Shown piece by piece: positions 45,948 to 58,607 of a stretch of 64,000 nucleotides of DNA. The translations under genes and the position numbers were made by a program. The notes under the pieces were generated by a model. It was not told the origin of the DNA and made no database searches. It saw only the letters and a list, made by a program, of their open reading frames with translations. The stretch comes from Catenulispora sp. EB89 (lineage in GTDB: Bacteria > Actinomycetota > Actinomycetes > Streptomycetales > Catenulisporaceae). Every line of letters starts with the position of its first letter. Position 1 is the first letter of the stretch. Location: the NCBI RefSeq assembly GCF_041261445.1, contig NZ_JBGCCU010000024.1:1-64000 (forward strand), given 5' to 3'.

Positions 45948-47026
45948 CAGGACTGCCTTTCGTTCACGGGATAAAGGATCGTACGGCGCCACCCCACGAC
46001 GACCCGCACATAGCGCGGAAACGCCCGGTCCAGCGCATCGTCACCGGTGTCGACGAGCAGCGGACGCCCGCCGAGCGCCACGACCTTCGCCTCGGTCGCC
46101 ACGACGTGCAGCCGATCGAGCCCCACGGCCCGCAGCACCTCCGGCGCCAGCTGCTGGTTGCCCCGCCCGAGCAGGAACCCCTGGCCCCCGATGGGAGTGA
46201 GCGCGATGCGCGCCGGGGCACCGGCGACGAGTTCGAGGAGCTGGTCCGCACTCGCATCGGCGGCGACCAGCGTCGAGCCGTCGACGACGTTCACGCCGAG
46301 CACCGGCACGTCGACACCCCAGACGGCGGCGACGGCGCGGGTGGTCGTGCCGGGCCCGAGCACCAGCAGCTCGCCCGGCGCCAGGTAGGAGCGCAGCTCG
46401 GCGGCGATACCGGAGACCGCGTCAGGCGTGACGCTGGAGCTACCGGTCTTGCGCTGCTGGACGCGCGCCGGGACGTCGGGCACGCGAAGGTAGCCGAACA
46501 GCTGCGGCGAACCCTCGACGCGGTCGACGACCTCGGCCTCACGCACCCGCGAGAACGTGGCGGCGACTTCACCGGCCGCGCGCGGGTTGACCGCGAAGAC
46601 GGCCGAATGCATCTTCACGCCGGTCGGGATGCCGAGCACCGGCAAAGTGTCGCCGACGGCTTCGAGCACGTCGCGCGCGGTCCCATCGCCGCCCGCGAAC
46701 AGAAGGAGATCAACTTGCGGTGCCAGCGCACGTGCCGCCGCAACGGTGTCCGCCGCCGACGTCGGCTCACCAGGCGCGAAGACCACCTCGGGCGCGAATC
46801 CGGCAGCCCGCGCCGCCTCCTCACCCATGGCACCCGCGACGGTGAGCACCACGCTGTCGGGACGCCGCGCGCGCAGCTCGGCCAACGCAAGCGTCGCGCG
46901 CCCGGCAGCACGAGGCACGGCGCCCAGCGCAAAGGCCCGCTCTTGCACCTCCGCGCCATCGCTGCCCTTGAGCCCGACCCGGCCGCCGACGCCGGCGACC
47001 GGGTTCACCACGAGCCCGACCCTCAC
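45947..47026 (-). CDS. ATP-NAD kinase family protein, COG3199/AcoX-like (359 aa)
   Basis: VRVGLVVNPVAGVGGRVGLKGSDG is the start of the diacylglycerol-kinase/NAD-kinase fold. LLLFAGGDGTARDVLEAVGDTLPVLGIPTGVKMHSAVFAVNPRAAGE contains GGDGT, the nucleotide-binding motif of NAD kinases. The protein is longer than ordinary NadK and belongs to the branch seen next to acetoin genes (AcoX) and in other catabolic operons. It may phosphorylate NAD or another nucleotide-like substrate. GTG 47026 is chosen because the fold begins there. The upstream 175-bp gap to gcvPB looks empty. The stop overlaps the SDR start. Confidence 0.85.
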   Translation of the reverse strand: MRVGLVVNPVAGVGGRVGLKGSDGAEVQERAFALGAVPRAAGRATLALAELRARRPDSVVLTVAGAMGEEAARAAGFAPEVVFAPGEPTSAADTVAAARALAPQVDLLLFAGGDGTARDVLEAVGDTLPVLGIPTGVKMHSAVFAVNPRAAGEVAATFSRVREAEVVDRVEGSPQLFGYLRVPDVPARVQQRKTGSSSVTPDAVSGIAAELRSYLAPGELLVLGPGTTTRAVAAVWGVDVPVLGVNVVDGSTLVAADASADQLLELVAGAPARIALTPIGGQGFLLGRGNQQLAPEVLRAVGLDRLHVVATEAKVVALGGRPLLVDTGDDALDRAFPRYVRVVVGWRRTILYPVNERQS

Positions 47027-47201
47027 GAGTGCGACCCCCGCAGCCCAACTGCAGCACCGCGCACGCTCGCGCCCCTCCGCCCGCGCCACAAACCAGGCTC
47101 GCGCTCTCGACGCGCCACGCCGCCGCACCGCGCAGCATCCGCCGCCAGCCGCGCAGCCACATCACCCGCCGCACCCACGCGCGTCAGCCCACCCCGCACC
47201 C

Positions 47202-48773
47202 TCACCCCACCTTCCGCCGATAGGCCCGCCAGGTAACCGCCCAAGTCCCCGGGTCCTCCAGCGACGCGTCCCGCATCCGATGGATCGGCCCGTTGTGCGG
47301 CGCCCCGCGCACCGCCTCAGGCTCCTCATAAGCCTCGCGCGCGACCTCTGCCAGGATCGCCGCGTACTCATCCAGGTCCGCCTGCGAGTACGACTCCGTC
47401 GGCTCCAGCGTCATCGGCTCCGGCACCAGGTACGGATGGTGGCTCGTCCAGTAGTGCGTCCCGAAGTCCGCGACGCGGTAGCCGATCTCCTCCGAGTGCA
47501 CGCCGGTGTCCGCGTTCAGCTTCTCCCAGCTGTAGCGCGCCTGCTCCACGCGTCGTCGGCCCTGCGCGTACGGCAGCGACACTCCCTTGATCTCCAGCAC
47601 CTTCGAGATCAGGTAGTTGTTGTTCAGCACCGCCGTCTCGGCGACCTCGCGCAGTCCCGGGCCGCCCAGCGCCATGATCCACGCGTAGGCCCGCACCAGG
47701 TTCGGCACCACGCCGTAGAACGGCCGGATCTTGCCGATCGACTCCGGCCGGTCGTCGTCGAAGAAGTACCGCGACCCGTCGAACTCCACCGTCGGCCGGG
47801 GCAGGAACGGCGCCAGCGCGGACGTCACCGCCGACGCCCCGGCCGCCGGACCGCCGCACATGTGCGGCGTCGAGAACGTCTTGTGCAGGTTGAAGTGGCA
47901 CAGGTCGAACCCCGCGTCCCGGGCCCGCGTGATCCCCAGGATCCCGTTCGCGTTGGCCTGGTCGTAGCAGCACAGCCCCCCGACCTCGTGCACCAGCCGC
48001 ACGAACTCCTCGATCCGCGGGTTGAAGATTCCCGTGTCCTCCGGGTTCGTGATCAGCAACGCCGCCGTCCGGGGCCCGACCGCGGCCCGCAGCGCCTCGA
48101 TGTCCGGATACCCGTCCGCGTCCGGCATCAGCGTGATCACCCGGTACCCGGCCGTCTTCGGCGCGGCCGCGTTCGTCGGGTGCGAGAACTGCGTCGTGAT
48201 GATCTCGTCCCGCAGCTCCCCATCCCCGCGCGAGGCGTGGTACGCCCGGATCATCGACACGTTCGCGTAGATCGCCGACGACCCCGACGCCGGCTGCAAC
48301 GACACCCGGTCCATCCCGGATATCTCCTTCAGCAGCCCCTCCAACCGGTACAGGATCTCCAGCACCCCCTGCACCGAGCCCTCGTCCTGCAACGGATGCA
48401 GCTCCGCGATCCGCGCGTCCCGCACGAACGAGTCGTTCACCTTCGGGCTGTACTTCATCGTGCACGTGCCCTGTCCGACGTCGACATTCAGATCGACGCC
48501 CAACGTCTCCTGCGAAAGCCGCATGTAGTGCCGCAGCACATGCGGCTGCGACATCTCCGGCAGCCCCGGCGCCGCGACGCGAGCCAGCCCGGCCGGCAAC
48601 GAAGGAACCGGCAGCGACGTGACGGGAACCCCGACCCCCCGCTCCCCCGGACTCGTCAGCTCGAAGATCAGCGGCTCGTCCCACCGCGCCTGGTGAAACC
48701 GCCGCAACCCCGGCTTCGGCGCGACACGGGCATCAGCCGGGGAAACAGGACCATGCGACACCGACGAACTCAC
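47202..48773 (-). CDS. gcvPB: Glycine dehydrogenase (decarboxylating) subunit 2, GcvPB (523 aa)
   Basis: The PLP-carrying half of the P-protein, which decarboxylates glycine and passes the aminomethyl group to lipoyl GcvH. GQGTCTMKYSPKVND, LQPASGSSAIYANVSMIRAYH and CHFNLHKTFSTPHMCGGPAAG are hallmark blocks; the Lys in NLHKTF binds PLP. Most actinobacteria carry a single-chain P-protein (about 950 aa); this split form is the type known from Firmicutes, Thermotoga and archaea. GTG 48773 overlaps the gcvPA stop by 4 bp. No gcvT, gcvH or lpd is nearby. Confidence 0.93.
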   Translation of the reverse strand: MSSSVSHGPVSPADARVAPKPGLRRFHQARWDEPLIFELTSPGERGVGVPVTSLPVPSLPAGLARVAAPGLPEMSQPHVLRHYMRLSQETLGVDLNVDVGQGTCTMKYSPKVNDSFVRDARIAELHPLQDEGSVQGVLEILYRLEGLLKEISGMDRVSLQPASGSSAIYANVSMIRAYHASRGDGELRDEIITTQFSHPTNAAAPKTAGYRVITLMPDADGYPDIEALRAAVGPRTAALLITNPEDTGIFNPRIEEFVRLVHEVGGLCCYDQANANGILGITRARDAGFDLCHFNLHKTFSTPHMCGGPAAGASAVTSALAPFLPRPTVEFDGSRYFFDDDRPESIGKIRPFYGVVPNLVRAYAWIMALGGPGLREVAETAVLNNNYLISKVLEIKGVSLPYAQGRRRVEQARYSWEKLNADTGVHSEEIGYRVADFGTHYWTSHHPYLVPEPMTLEPTESYSQADLDEYAAILAEVAREAYEEPEAVRGAPHNGPIHRMRDASLEDPGTWAVTWRAYRRKVG

Positions 48774-50110
48774 TTGGCGATCTCCTCAAGAACGGCGGCG
48801 AGTCGATCGACGTCCTCGCGCGCATGAATCTCCGTCACGCAGAACAGCGCATCGCTGTCCGACAGCACCTTGCCGCCCTGGATCCCCCGCTCCAGCAGCA
48901 GAGCATTGATCTCCGCAGCGGTTCGCGACCCGGTGAACCGCACCACGAAGTCGGCGAACGAAACCAACCCGGCGTTCGGCGCCGAGACACCAGGCACCGC
49001 CGCCAACCGCTCCTGCGCATAAGCCGTCAGCGCGAGAATCGTCTCCCCGATCTCCCGCATCCCCCGCGGCCCCATCAACGCGAGGTAGACACCGGCCATG
49101 ATCCCGTTGAGCGCGGCCGCCGTCCCGACCCACTCCTTGCCCTCCTCGCGAAGCGCGAAGGACGTCCGGTCGTAGAACACATCCCCGAACCCGTACTCGC
49201 CCTCGACCACCGTCGGCACCACCCCGAACAGCCGCGACGGAAACTCCCGCACCAGCCGTTCCTCGTCCCGGGTGGCGATGAACCCGGCGTTCCCGCCCCC
49301 GAAGCTCATCCGGATCCCCAACGGCTGGATGTCCCCGCAGACGATGTCCGCGCCGTACGAAGCCGGTGAGGCCACCACCCCCAGCGAGATCGGATTGCAC
49401 CCGACCACGAACAGCGCCCCCACCGCGTGCGCCCGCTCGGCCAGCGACGGCAGCGCCGCGTCCAGCACCCCGTGGTAGTTCGGCGCCTCGATGTAGACGG
49501 CGGCGACGTCGGCCCCGACCACCAGATCAGCGGCCTGCCAGCCGTCGTGGGTCCCGTCCAGCACCTCGACGTCGTGGTCCGGCCGCACGAAGTCCACGAT
49601 CTTCGACAGCTTGTCCGGATCGACCGGCCCGACCACCAGCACCCGCCGCCGCCCGGTGGCGCGCCCGGCCATCCGCAGCGCGGTCCCGGCCGCCTGGAAC
49701 CCGTCGTAGGTCGGGACGTTGACGACGTCCAGCTCCAGCAGTTCCCCCATCAGCGACTGGTACTCCCACAGCGCCTGGAAGCGGCCGTGGTCCTCGTACG
49801 GCTCGCCGGCGTACGCGGTCAGGAACTCGCTCCGGTTCCCGATCTCCTCCACCACCGCCGGGACATGGTGCTGATAGCAGCCGGCGCCCAGGAAGCTCAG
49901 CTCGGCCGGCTTGTTGCGGGACAGCAGACGGTCCATGTGCCGGACCAGTTCGGCTTCCGAGCGCAGCGGATCCGGCAGGTTCAGCGGCCGGTGCAGCCGG
50001 ATCGAGTCCGGGATGTCGGCGTAGAACTCTTCGACACTGTCCGCGCCGATCGCGGCCAGCATTCGCCCTCTGATCTGGGGATCACTGTTCGGGATGTACG
50101 GATGGCCCAC
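48770..50110 (-). CDS. gcvPA: Glycine dehydrogenase (decarboxylating) subunit 1, GcvPA (446 aa)
   Basis: The non-PLP half of the split P-protein. HPYIPNSDPQIRGRMLAAIGADSVEEFYADIPDSIRL is the typical start. AELSFLGAGCYQHHVPAVV, FLTAYAGEPYEDHGRFQALWEYQSLMGELL and VPTYDGFQAAGTALRMA follow, and GGGNAGFIATRDEE lies further on. The GTG at 50110 has GAGG seven bases upstream and fits where the family begins; ATG 50149 is possible but would place the start in the operator region. It is the first gene of the operon, divergent from a sugar-binding-protein gene. Confidence 0.92.
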   Translation of the reverse strand: MGHPYIPNSDPQIRGRMLAAIGADSVEEFYADIPDSIRLHRPLNLPDPLRSEAELVRHMDRLLSRNKPAELSFLGAGCYQHHVPAVVEEIGNRSEFLTAYAGEPYEDHGRFQALWEYQSLMGELLELDVVNVPTYDGFQAAGTALRMAGRATGRRRVLVVGPVDPDKLSKIVDFVRPDHDVEVLDGTHDGWQAADLVVGADVAAVYIEAPNYHGVLDAALPSLAERAHAVGALFVVGCNPISLGVVASPASYGADIVCGDIQPLGIRMSFGGGNAGFIATRDEERLVREFPSRLFGVVPTVVEGEYGFGDVFYDRTSFALREEGKEWVGTAAALNGIMAGVYLALMGPRGMREIGETILALTAYAQERLAAVPGVSAPNAGLVSFADFVVRFTGSRTAAEINALLLERGIQGGKVLSDSDALFCVTEIHAREDVDRLAAVLEEIAK

Positions 50111-50157
50111 AGGTTGCCTCGCTCTTACCTCTTGACGAATGACCGTCATACAGTCTT

Positions 50158-50167
50158 CTGTATACAG
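50158..50167. promoter_or_regulatory. Palindromic GntR-type operator between gcvPA and the sugar operon
   Basis: CTGTATACAG is a perfect palindrome, flanked by further ATACAG/CTGTAT elements (from about 50148). GTATAC-centred palindromes are common operators of FadR-type GntR proteins. The site lies between divergent promoters and could act on both the gcvPA operon and the sugar-uptake operon. Confidence 0.6.
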
Positions 50168-50196
50168 CATTCAGTATTGCGGCAGAGGAGGGCACG

Positions 50197-51519
50197 GTGT
50201 CAATGAGGACCACACGGCGTTCGGCACTGCGGCTGGGCATCGGGGCGCTCGCGGTCGCGGTGACCGGCGGATGCGCCACCGGCGGCGGCAAGAAGGCGGC
50301 CGCAAAGAGTGTCAGCACGCAGACCCAGGTGGCCGGGTCCATCACGGTCTGGTCCTGGGACGTGGCGGCCAAGGCCCTCAAGCGCCTGGCGCCGGCCTTC
50401 GAGCAGCAGCACCCGGGCGTGAAGGTGAACGTCGTCGACATCGGCTACGACAACGCCTACGACAAGATCACCGTCGGCTTGAAGTCAGGCGCCGGACTCC
50501 CGGACGTCCTGCAGGTCGAGGGCTTCAAGATGCAGAGCTACATCGGCACGTTCCCCAGCGGCTTCTACGACCTGAGCGCCCTGGCGGCGCAGTACAAGGC
50601 CCAGTTCAACGCCGCCGCCTGGGCCACCGGCACCGACAGCGCCGGCAAGGTCTACGCACTGCCCTGGGACGTCGGACCCTGCGGCGTCTTCTACCGCACC
50701 GACATCTTCCAGCAGGCCGGCGTCGACCCCGCCTCGATCCGGACCTGGGACGACTACATCGCGGCCGGCGTGCAGATCAAGGCGAAGACCGGCAAGAAGC
50801 TGCTCGTCGTGGACCCCACCGGGGACAGCACGTTCCCGATGATGCTCCAGCAGGAGGGCCAGGGCTACTTCGTGGACGACAAGATCGCCGTCGCCACCCC
50901 GGCGGCGGTGACGGCGATGACCCTGATGAAGCAGCTCAACGACAAGGGCCTGGTCGACTACGAGAAGGGCTGGGACGCGCTTGTCGCGTCGAACAAGGAC
51001 GGCAAGGTCGCCACCGCCCCGACCGCGGTCTGGTGGTCCGGCACCCTCACCGACGAGATGCCCGAGCTGAAGGGCAAGTTCAGCGTCATGCCGCTGCCGG
51101 CCTTCACCGCCGGCGGCGTCCGCACCTCCAACAACGGCGGCTCGCTGCTGACGGTCTCCGCGCAGAGCAAGAACTCCGCGACGGCATGGGCCTTCATCCA
51201 GTTCGCCCTGGCGAATTCCGACAACCAGGTGTCGATGCTGAAGAACGAAGGCATCTTCCCGGCCTTCGAACCGGCGCTGTCAGACCCCTACATCACCGGC
51301 CCGCAGGACTACTACGGCGGCCAGACCACCTTCAAGACCTTCGCCGACCTGACGAAGGACATCCCGCCGATCCAGTACACCGGCGACTACTCGAAGGCCA
51401 GCGATCTGGTCACCGACGCCACGAACTCGGTGATGCAGGGCGGCAAGGATCCGAAGTCGGCGCTGGACTCGGCCGCGCGGCAGATCGCCTCCGCGACGAA
51501 CCGGCAGATAGCGCAATAG
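50197..51519 (+). CDS. ABC sugar-transporter substrate-binding lipoprotein (440 aa)
   Basis: A family 1 (MalE-type) extracellular binding protein. The signal has Arg residues, a hydrophobic core and a lipobox-like TGGC, so it is probably membrane-anchored by lipid. SITVWSWDVAAKALKRLAPAFEQQHPGVKVNVVDIGYDNAYDKI is the typical opening, and ALPWDVGPCGVFYRTDIF and TWDDYIAAG are family blocks. GAGGAGGG before GTG 50197 sets the start; ATG 50203 is an alternative. The first gene of a five-gene operon with two permeases and two glycosidases, so its ligand is probably a galactoside or a related plant oligosaccharide. Confidence 0.93.
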   Translation: MSMRTTRRSALRLGIGALAVAVTGGCATGGGKKAAAKSVSTQTQVAGSITVWSWDVAAKALKRLAPAFEQQHPGVKVNVVDIGYDNAYDKITVGLKSGAGLPDVLQVEGFKMQSYIGTFPSGFYDLSALAAQYKAQFNAAAWATGTDSAGKVYALPWDVGPCGVFYRTDIFQQAGVDPASIRTWDDYIAAGVQIKAKTGKKLLVVDPTGDSTFPMMLQQEGQGYFVDDKIAVATPAAVTAMTLMKQLNDKGLVDYEKGWDALVASNKDGKVATAPTAVWWSGTLTDEMPELKGKFSVMPLPAFTAGGVRTSNNGGSLLTVSAQSKNSATAWAFIQFALANSDNQVSMLKNEGIFPAFEPALSDPYITGPQDYYGGQTTFKTFADLTKDIPPIQYTGDYSKASDLVTDATNSVMQGGKDPKSALDSAARQIASATNRQIAQ

Positions 51520-51522
51520 CCC

Positions 51523-52572
51523 ATGGCGATCCCCACCCATCCAGCCTCCGGCCCCGCTCCCGCCGAGCGGCCGCCCGAGATCCACACCGCGGCCCAGGCG
51601 CCACCGCCTCGTTCCCCACTGCCTCCGTCGCCACTGCCGCCCTCGGCGACTCGCCTGCGCGCGGCGGGGCGCACCCGGCGGCGACCGCGCGTCGTCCACT
51701 GGGCCTTCGCCGGCCCCGCCGCCGCCCTGTTCGTCGTCTTCTTCGCCTATCCCCTCGGCGCCAGCCTCTACCAGAGCTTCACCAACGACGACGGCGGCAC
51801 CCAGACCTGGGCCGGCCTGGCCCAGTACCGCCGCATGCTGCACGACCCGGTGTTCTGGAAGTCCCTGTGGAACACCGGGCTCATCCTGGTCTTCCAGGTC
51901 CCGCTCATGATCTGCATCGCGCTGGTCCTGGCCTGCGTCCTGAACCAGTCCTGGCTCCGCTTCAAGGGAACCTGGCGCATCGCCTTCTTCCTGCCGTCGG
52001 TGACGATGCTCGTCGCCTACGCCGTGGTGTTCCGCGTCCTGCTCAAGACCGACGGCGGCATGGTCAACCAGGCCCTCGGCTGGTTCGGGGTGAGCCCGGT
52101 GGACTGGCTGAACAATCCGGTGTGGGCCCGGGTGTCCCTCATCGGCACGATCACCTGGCGCTGGACCGGCTACAACGCGGTGATCCTGCTCGCCGGGCTG
52201 CAGAGCATCCCCAGGGAGCAGTACGAAGCCGCCGCGATCGACGGCGCCGGCGCGGTCACCACCTTCCGCAAGGTCGTGGTCCCGCAACTGCGGCCCGTGA
52301 TCCTGTTCTGCTCCATCACCTCCACCATCGGCACGCTCCAACTCTTCGACGAGAACTTCGTCCTCACCAAGGGCGGACCGGACAACGCCACCATGACCCC
52401 GGTCCTCTACCTCTACAAGGTCGGTTTCGACCAGATGGACTTCAGCTACGCCTCCGCCATCGCCTGGGCCGTGGTGCTGATCATCGGCGTGCTGTCGGTG
52501 ATCCAGTTCCGCTTCTTCGGCCAGTCGGATCGGGCGGCCAGTACCGCGAGGTCGGAAAGGAGGCGGGGATGA
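51523..52572 (+). CDS. ABC sugar-transporter permease, MalF/UgpA-like (349 aa)
   Basis: A Pro/Ala-rich cytoplasmic head of about 60 residues is followed by six membrane helices (WAFAGPAAALFVVFFAYPLGASLYQSF first). The EAA loop EQYEAAAIDGAGAVTTFRKVVVPQLRP is where the ATPase docks. It starts four bases after the binding-protein stop codon and overlaps the next permease by 4 bp (ATGA). No ATPase gene is in the operon. As in other actinobacteria, a shared MsiK-type ATPase elsewhere probably powers it. Confidence 0.93.
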   Translation: MAIPTHPASGPAPAERPPEIHTAAQAPPPRSPLPPSPLPPSATRLRAAGRTRRRPRVVHWAFAGPAAALFVVFFAYPLGASLYQSFTNDDGGTQTWAGLAQYRRMLHDPVFWKSLWNTGLILVFQVPLMICIALVLACVLNQSWLRFKGTWRIAFFLPSVTMLVAYAVVFRVLLKTDGGMVNQALGWFGVSPVDWLNNPVWARVSLIGTITWRWTGYNAVILLAGLQSIPREQYEAAAIDGAGAVTTFRKVVVPQLRPVILFCSITSTIGTLQLFDENFVLTKGGPDNATMTPVLYLYKVGFDQMDFSYASAIAWAVVLIIGVLSVIQFRFFGQSDRAASTARSERRRG

Positions 52573-53395
52573 CACTCGATCCGAGCGTCCTGAAGCGCTC
52601 CGTCGTCATGCTCCTGCTGGTGATCGGCGCGCTGGTCAGCATCCTGCCGTTCTACTGGATGGTGGTCGCCGCCACCCACAGCAACGACGAGCTCTTCCAC
52701 TCCCCGCCGCCGTTCGTGCCCGGCGGGCACTTCCTGAGCAACATCAAGGACCTGGAGTCCTCGATCGGGTTCAGCCGGGTGATGCTGAACAGCCTGGGCA
52801 TCGCCGTGGTCTACACGCTGGCCAGCGGCCTGATCTCGGCGATGGCCGGCTACGGCCTGGCCAAGTACCGGTTCCGCGGGCGCGGGCTGCTGCTGGCCCT
52901 GGTGCTCACCACCATGATGGTGCCGTTCCAGGTGCTGCTGGTCCCGCTCTTCCAGATGATGTCGAACCTGGGCTGGGTGAACAGCTACCAGGCGGTGATC
53001 GTGCCGTTCCTGGCCAACTCGTTCGGCATCTTCCTGATGCGCCAGGCGTTCCTGGACTTCCCCGACGAGCTGATCGAGTCCGCGCGCATCGACGGCTCCG
53101 GCGACATCCGGACCTTCTACCGGATCGTGCTCCCTGTAGTGAAGCCACAACTCGGGGCCCTGGCGATCTTCACCTTCATGAGCCAGTGGAACGCCTTCCT
53201 GTGGCCGCTGCTGATGCTCGACTCCCAGGACAAATACACCGCACCGGTCGCGCTCTACACGCTGGTCGGCGGGACACATGTGGACTATTCGGGCTTGATT
53301 CTCGGAAGTTTCCTGGCGACCCTCCCTCTGATGCTCATTTTCTTTATCTTCCAGAAGCAGTTCGTGTCCGGCTTGTTGGGAGGAGCAGTCAAAGG

Positions 53396-53399
<4 letters not shown>
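52569..53399 (+). CDS. ABC sugar-transporter permease, MalG/UgpE-like (276 aa)
   Basis: Six helices beginning VVMLLLVIGALVSILPFYWMVVAATHS. The EAA loop is DELIESARIDGSGDIRTFYRIVLPVVKPQLGALAIFTFMSQWNAFLWPL, typical of MalG-type permeases. Start ATG overlaps the previous stop by 4 bp, and its own stop overlaps the GH42 start by 4 bp, so binding protein, permeases and glycosidase are translationally coupled. It forms the channel with the preceding permease. Confidence 0.94.
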
Positions 53400-57651
<4,252 letters not shown>

Positions 57652-57655
57652 GGCG

Positions 57656-57719
57656 GCCGGCGTCCAGGGCTGCCGGCCTCCAGGGCTGCTGGCATCTAGG
57701 ACTGCCGGCATCGAGCCGC
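57656..57719. repeat. Four 16-bp tandem repeats after the sugar operon
   Basis: GCCGGCGTCCAGGGCT, GCCGGCCTCCAGGGCT, GCTGGCATCTAGGACT and a final diverged copy run head to tail from five bases after the stop codon to the following terminator. Such a simple array has likely grown by slippage. Confidence 0.8.
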
Positions 57720-57748
57720 AGGTCCCCGCACGTCGGGGCCTGCGGCTC
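57713..57748. terminator. Hairpin terminator of the sugar operon
   Basis: Arms GAGCCGCAGG and CCTGCGGCTC, extended by CCCCG/CGGGG with one bulged T, around a 5-nt loop. It lies 62 bp after the GH63-like gene. Confidence 0.75.
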
Positions 57749-57836
57749 ACCGTTTTCGGCGGCCGTCCACTCGTCGGACGGTACGTCCGGGTCCGCTCCC
57801 GCAGCACGCCGGAATACCGACCCACCCCGGCCGGTT

Positions 57837-57852
57837 ATACCCTGCGGGGTAT
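57837..57852. promoter_or_regulatory. CsoR/CstR-like operator before the thioredoxin gene
   Basis: ATACCC-TGCG-GGGTAT, a perfect inverted repeat 50 bp before the thioredoxin start, has the shape of operators for CsoR-family repressors, which release DNA on Cu(I) (CsoR) or persulfide (CstR). No csoR gene is in the window. Confidence 0.65.
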
Positions 57853-57902
57853 CCGACTGTATGTGACCAGGGCCCCCGTCGAGCACCGAGGAGGAAACGG
57901 CC

Positions 57903-58307
57903 GTGGCCGTCGTGGAACTGACCAAGGACACCTTCGCCGAGACCGTGGCGGGCGAGGGCATCACGCTTGTCGACTTCTGGGCCGAGTGGTGCGGACCGTG
58001 CCGGTCCTTCGCGCCGGTGTACAAGAAGTCCGCTGAAAAGCACGAGGACATCGTGTTCGGCAAGGTCGACACCGAGGCCGAGCAGGAGTTGGCGATGGCG
58101 TTCGACATCCGCTCGATCCCGACGCTGATGATCGTGCGCGACGGCGTCACCCTCTACCAGCACCCCGGCGCGCTGCCGGAGTCCGCGCTGGAGGACCTGA
58201 TCGCGCAGGCGCGCGCGCTGGACATGGACGAGGTGCGCAAGGCTCTGGCCGAGCGCGAGGCCGAGAGCGCCGGAAGTGCGGCCGACGCCGAGAGCGCCGC
58301 AGTCTGA
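57903..58307 (+). CDS. Thioredoxin with C-terminal extension (134 aa)
   Basis: Active site FWAEWCGPC with redox Cys at about 30 and 33, and the cis-Pro loop SIPTLMIVRDG. The thioredoxin fold ends near residue 105; an acidic Ala/Glu tail of about 30 residues follows, absent from standard thioredoxins. GGAGGAAA lies before GTG 57903. It may reduce protein or persulfide disulfides, and also nrdAB, in the cytoplasm. The promoter holds a CsoR/CstR-like palindrome. Confidence 0.92.
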   Translation: MAVVELTKDTFAETVAGEGITLVDFWAEWCGPCRSFAPVYKKSAEKHEDIVFGKVDTEAEQELAMAFDIRSIPTLMIVRDGVTLYQHPGALPESALEDLIAQARALDMDEVRKALAEREAESAGSAADAESAAV

Positions 58308-58607
58308 CACTCACGGCCCCTCCCCACGACAGCGCAGTCGGCGCGGCGTCGGGTCCACCCTCCGCAACCGCGCCGACCACGCTGCCAGCCTCGTCGCCGG
58401 CACCGCCGTGTGCCCCCGCACACCGGGCGATGTCCGCCACGGGGCCTATTTCAACACGTTGACTACGACAACGCGCGGACGACGGGCGCCGACCGCGTGT
58501 CGGTGCAGCGCCGGCGTCGGATCCGCAACCTCGGGCAGCCACCGCGTCGTCCTGTCAGGAAACGGCGACGGCACCGGCCGAGTCCACGAATTCGAACGGA
58601 TTCGAAG
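58308..58607. other. Intergenic stretch without a recognisable gene
   Basis: No frame has convincing start, ribosome site or protein features. At its end two ATTCGAA elements (58590-58596 and 58600-58606) lie just before the regulator start and may be an operator. Confidence 0.55.

Noticed and set aside
46557-48827. Long plus-strand open frame opposite the kinase-like gene and gcvPB
   Set aside because: Arg/Pro/His-rich shadow of two genes with strong motifs on the other strand.
44483-50149. A phage-defence or toxin-antitoxin system near the HerA-like ATPase or the gcv operon
   Set aside because: HerA-type ATPases can act in defence with a nuclease partner, but no NurA, SIR2, nuclease or reverse-transcriptase gene is nearby. 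The gcv operon has only metabolic enzymes and a regulator.
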